Source: Sphagnum compactum (lineage: Eukaryota; Bryophyta; Sphagnopsida; Sphagnales). Taken from it: a stretch of DNA of 64,000 nt. Positions 62,641 to 64,000 of the stretch are shown here, in pieces. Each line of letters begins with the position of its first letter. The first letter of the stretch is position 1. The stretch lies in contig OZ234494.1 in NCBI GenBank assembly GCA_965153455.1, positions 13,392,001 to 13,456,000 on the forward strand. Direction: 5' to 3'. The notes below the pieces were generated by a model. It had not been told where the DNA came from. It did no database searches and saw only the letters and a list, made by a program, of their open reading frames with translations. A program made the position numbers and the translations under genes.

Positions 62641-62988
62641 AACATGTGGGAGACTGAGGACTCCCTCAAGTCCACTGCCACATAGAATTTTATAGATGTT
62701 TGTTGTTGGTCCATACCATTGGAATATGATACCATTGACTCCAACAAGACATGTGATTGAGATCCAGTCCAAAAGAAGAAAATAGAAAAAGTATCCCTCC
62801 CAGAATTGAATTTTCAAATTCAATTTCAGATAGTTTAAAGTTCATCCACCTACAATGAAGATGCAAGGGTGGCATTGCATGGCATGTCCTAAAAGACATT
62901 AGCTCACATATCCAACCACTACAGTACACAATGTGGTAAACTCAGGTGCAGAACACAAACCAAGGAAGAAACTTGAATTTTGGAAAGG

Positions 62989-64000
62989 CTAATCCACTAT
63001 CAATAAGTTGTTCATGGTAACCCCTTCGCCTGACATTGGTAGCTCAGATGACAATTGCCACTCTCCATCCACAAGAAACTTAATCTCGTACCTTGATTCA
63101 GAGACCCAACCTCCACCCCAGAGAAACTGAGATAATGAACTCAAGAGCATTCTCTAGCTGCAATGATGAAGATTATAGGCAAAGGAACCACACTACAACC
63201 TTCAATTGTGAAGTTGGTAGCCAAAAAGAATATTTCCATGCTCTCAAGTTTGACTCACAACACTTAGACAAATATTTTGAAAGACTTTAGGAGTTGATCT
63301 AGGATCTTACCGGCCAGGACGAAGCTTGATTGTTGAAGTGAACCTGGTATACATGCTGGTGCTCTCAGGAGACAGTTGTTCCCCATAAGTCCAGCCATCA
63401 AATGAACCCATCACTCGCACATCCTTCCAACATAACAGTGATCAGAATCAGTCCACACACTCAACAGGCCAACAAGCTAAGCACGAACTTTCAGCATATT
63501 ACTACAATTCCATATCATTTAAACATAGGGACATAGTGACAGGAGATTTCACAAGGGACTTACCTCAGCCATGCCATAGTATGCAATGTCAACCTCATGT
63601 GTCCGTACCATATCCACATCCTTGATGCGTGCAAATATCAACTTCTGCATCTCTGATTTCCAACATGCCCCCGTCACTTTGCCATGGGAGGATAATTCTA
63701 TGTGGCTCATTCTCCTCTTTGACAGAACTATGTTTGATTTGACTTAAAGATAAATTGAGGTGAGGAGATGCCGTCACCTTCAAGTCTGTATGCAAGATGA
63801 GAGTGAATATAACGTCCATTGATTTTTGGGGTTCCAGGTTTGCCTCCTTCCTTGGCAATTTCTTGAGCTATGTTTACAAGCACCTGGAACCAAAACATGG
63901 ATATTTTTGAAGACCTCAGGATGAAATATCTCTCATGAGACCTCAGGACGAAACAACATATTGAGCTCTGTGAGAAAAGACAATCCATGCTATATGTCAT
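62989..64000 (-). CDS. PTST/FLO6-like CBM48 (AMPK glycogen-binding type) protein, 3' part
   Basis: Four exons on the minus strand lie in the window: 63883-63778, 63652-63564, 63423-63311 and 63091-62989 (TAG stop at 62991-62989). More 5' exons lie beyond base 64000. The phases join cleanly. The encoded C-terminal part has an LVNIAQEIAKEGGKPG segment and a SHLAYRLEEM helix. A CBM48 domain follows with VMGSFDGWTYGE, TIKLRPGRYEIKFLVDGEW and a final NNLLIVD, including the starch-binding Trp residues. In plants this arrangement is found in chloroplast PROTEIN TARGETING TO STARCH-type proteins, which bring starch enzymes to glucan. Assignment to a PTST subtype is uncertain, and an AMPK-beta-like protein is the alternative. 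No plastid transit peptide can be checked because the 5' end is missing. Confidence 0.8.

Overview
The window is nuclear DNA of a land plant. The spliced genes have GT-AG introns and match plant-type families: a P4 flippase of the ALA2 clade, a PRT1-type ubiquitin ligase, a methylesterase-like hydrolase, and a starch-granule CBM48 protein. The U2 snRNA gene has a plant-style USE plus TATA promoter, and there are Ty1/copia and Ty3/gypsy retrotransposons. I cannot place it below land plants. Compact many-exon genes beside long AT-rich, repeat-filled deserts would fit a fern, lycophyte, bryophyte or gymnosperm.

Layout. 1-799: repeat-rich upstream DNA and probable leader. 800-9395 (+): complete 23-exon ALA2-like lipid flippase, 1119 codons by my splice reconstruction. 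9396-14827: non-coding, with a C/T-rich minisatellite and a tandem array. 14828-15685 (-): PRT1-like RING-RING-ZZ E3 ligase in one exon. 15686-18600: AT-rich minisatellite and a SINE-like piece. 18600-22720 (-): decayed Ty3/gypsy material in which one LTR lies between the integrase end of one copy and the polymerase of another, with a separate 810-bp element inserted in the polymerase. 22720-32150: AT-rich desert with a fold-back element and a GC-rich palindromic block. 32153-38290 (-): complete Ty1/copia element with two 313-bp LTRs, 5-bp target duplication, PBS, PPT and one long polyprotein frame broken by four stop codons. 38619-38712: CACTA-type MITE. 38985-40328 (+): last two exons of a methylesterase/hydroxynitrile-lyase-like hydrolase. 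40329-47480: AT-rich desert, then a 197-bp tandem duplication. 48308-50170 (+): complete adenylate kinase in six exons. 53768-55152 (-): complete three-exon complex I subunit B8/NDUFA2. About 59348-59543 (-): U2 snRNA gene, with a decayed U2 copy 2 kb away. 62989 to beyond 64000 (-): 3' part of a PTST-like CBM48 protein.

The genes are ordinary, unlinked housekeeping functions: lipid flipping, N-degron turnover, adenylate balance, respiration, splicing and starch. There is no operon-like logic. The unusual content is in the repeats, chiefly the copia element whose stops look like C-to-T/G-to-A transitions, the LTR-sharing gypsy arrangement, several small non-autonomous elements and the U2 gene/pseudogene pair. 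I found no convincing new multi-gene system.
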